From NCBI GenBank assembly GCA_015654825.1, contig JAATGE010000477.1, positions 1-5,954 of the forward strand: a stretch of DNA of 5,954 bases, in the 5' to 3' direction. Both the position numbers and the translations under genes were made by a program. The notes beneath the pieces are model-generated. The model searched no databases. It was not told where the DNA came from and worked only from the letters and a program-made list of their open reading frames with translations. Numbering within the stretch: the first letter of the stretch is position 1; the number at the start of each line of letters is the position of its first letter. Positions 5,469 through 5,954 of the stretch are shown here, piece by piece. Origin of the DNA: Rhodospirillales bacterium. Lineage in GTDB: Bacteria; Pseudomonadota; Alphaproteobacteria; Acetobacterales; Acetobacteraceae.

Positions 5469-5900
5469 ATGCTGGATACGATTGAGTCGACGAAATTTTC
5501 GCACGTGCGCCCGGGCGACACCGCGTTCGTGGGCCAGGGGCTGCGCGATTTTTTCCTGTATCGCGATCTCGGCATCGCGGCGGCGACCAATGGGCGCGTG
5601 ATCGCGCAACTGGTGCGCGCCAACCTGCCGCCGGAAAAGGGGACCGGCTGGCATACGCATCAGGCCGAGTTCCATATCGTGCTGATGCTCAAGGGCTGGG
5701 CAAAATTCATGTACGAGGACAAGGATACACTGGTCTCCGCCGGCGACTGCGTGCACCAGAAGCCGGGTATCCGGCACTATCTGTACGATTACTCGCCCGA
5801 CATGGAATATCTGGAGGTGACCGGCCCCGCCGATTTCGGCACCACCGACATCGAGCCGCCGTACGATGTTCCGGCGCCGGCGGCCTGGCCGGTTGGGTGA
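5469..5900 (+). CDS. Small single-domain cupin protein, function unknown
   Basis: The protein has 143 residues, with no signal peptide or membrane segment, so it is predicted to be cytoplasmic. A cupin barrel is indicated by motif 1, GTGWHTHQAEFHIVLMLKG (58-76). Its likely metal ligands are His62 and His64, with Glu67 (possibly His69) as a further ligand. Motif 2, GDCVHQKPGIRHYLYDYS (92-109), supplies His103. The gap between the second His and Glu is shorter than in the textbook motif 1 (two residues rather than three or four), so the exact ligand set is unsure. The protein ends in a Pro-rich tail (PPYDVPAPAAWPVG). I do not recognise a named family. A metal-dependent enzyme or a small-molecule-binding protein are both possible. 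It has its own promoter and strong ribosome binding site, and a two-hairpin repeat eight bases after its stop. Confidence 0.85.
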   Translation: MLDTIESTKFSHVRPGDTAFVGQGLRDFFLYRDLGIAAATNGRVIAQLVRANLPPEKGTGWHTHQAEFHIVLMLKGWAKFMYEDKDTLVSAGDCVHQKPGIRHYLYDYSPDMEYLEVTGPADFGTTDIEPPYDVPAPAAWPVG

Positions 5901-5908
5901 GTGGTAGG

Positions 5909-5951
5909 CTAGGGGCTTTGCCCCTAGGACCCCACTGGGGCCTGAGGCCCC
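5909..5951 (+). repeat. Two-hairpin palindromic repeat, copy 2, behind the cupin gene (possible terminator)
   Basis: CTAGGGGC (5909-5916), loop TTT, then GCCCCTAG (5920-5927) form a perfect 8-bp stem. The linker GGACCCC follows (5927-5933). Then GGGGCC (5937-5942), loop TGA and GGCCCC (5946-5951) form a perfect 6-bp stem. An alternative stem CCCC (5930-5933) with GGGG (5937-5940) would compete with the second one. It begins eight bases after the cupin stop. The first hairpin and linker match copy 1 (1256-1301) in the same orientation relative to the gene. The window ends three bases later, so the element may continue. Confidence 0.8.
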
Positions 5952-5954
5952 AGA

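Overview
The window looks like chromosomal, mostly housekeeping DNA from a GC-rich alphaproteobacterium, most likely of the Rhodospirillales/Acetobacteraceae type. This rests on the high GC content and the alphaproteobacterial style of HslV, HslU, TadA and RluB. It also rests on two kinds of intergenic palindrome that I associate from memory with Acetobacteraceae. I see no phage, transposase, CRISPR, toxin-antitoxin or defence gene.

Layout. Positions 1-1124 (minus strand) hold the heat-shock protease pair hslV-hslU; hslU runs off the left edge. A sigma-32-like promoter sits almost on top of the hslV start. Positions 1256-1301 hold a two-hairpin repeat just after the next gene. Positions 1317-2819 (minus) encode a membrane-anchored GGDEF-EAL protein with an apparently intact c-di-GMP phosphodiesterase domain and a decayed GGDEF domain. 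Positions 2820-3209 contain no convincing gene but hold a likely promoter and two perfect inverted repeats. Positions 3210-3662 (minus) encode TadA, the tRNA adenosine-34 deaminase. Positions 3688-3782 are an AT-rich, roughly 95-bp imperfect palindrome separating divergent genes.

On the plus strand, 3896-4615 encode a class I glutamine-amidotransferase-like C26 hydrolase. Its stop overlaps the start of a RluB/RsuA-family pseudouridine synthase (4612-5361). A separate promoter and a strong ribosome binding site precede a small cupin protein of unknown function (5469-5900). A second copy of the two-hairpin repeat closes the window at 5909-5951.

How the genes fit together. HslV and HslU form one ATP-dependent protease and are cotranscribed. 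TadA (tRNA wobble inosine) and the pseudouridine synthase (rRNA) are both translation-apparatus modification enzymes, with the C26 hydrolase coupled to the latter. The GGDEF-EAL protein and the cupin appear to be independent units. The most unusual content is in the non-coding DNA: two related tandem-hairpin repeats placed identically behind two unrelated genes, and the long AT-rich palindrome whose two arms carry outward-facing promoter-like boxes.
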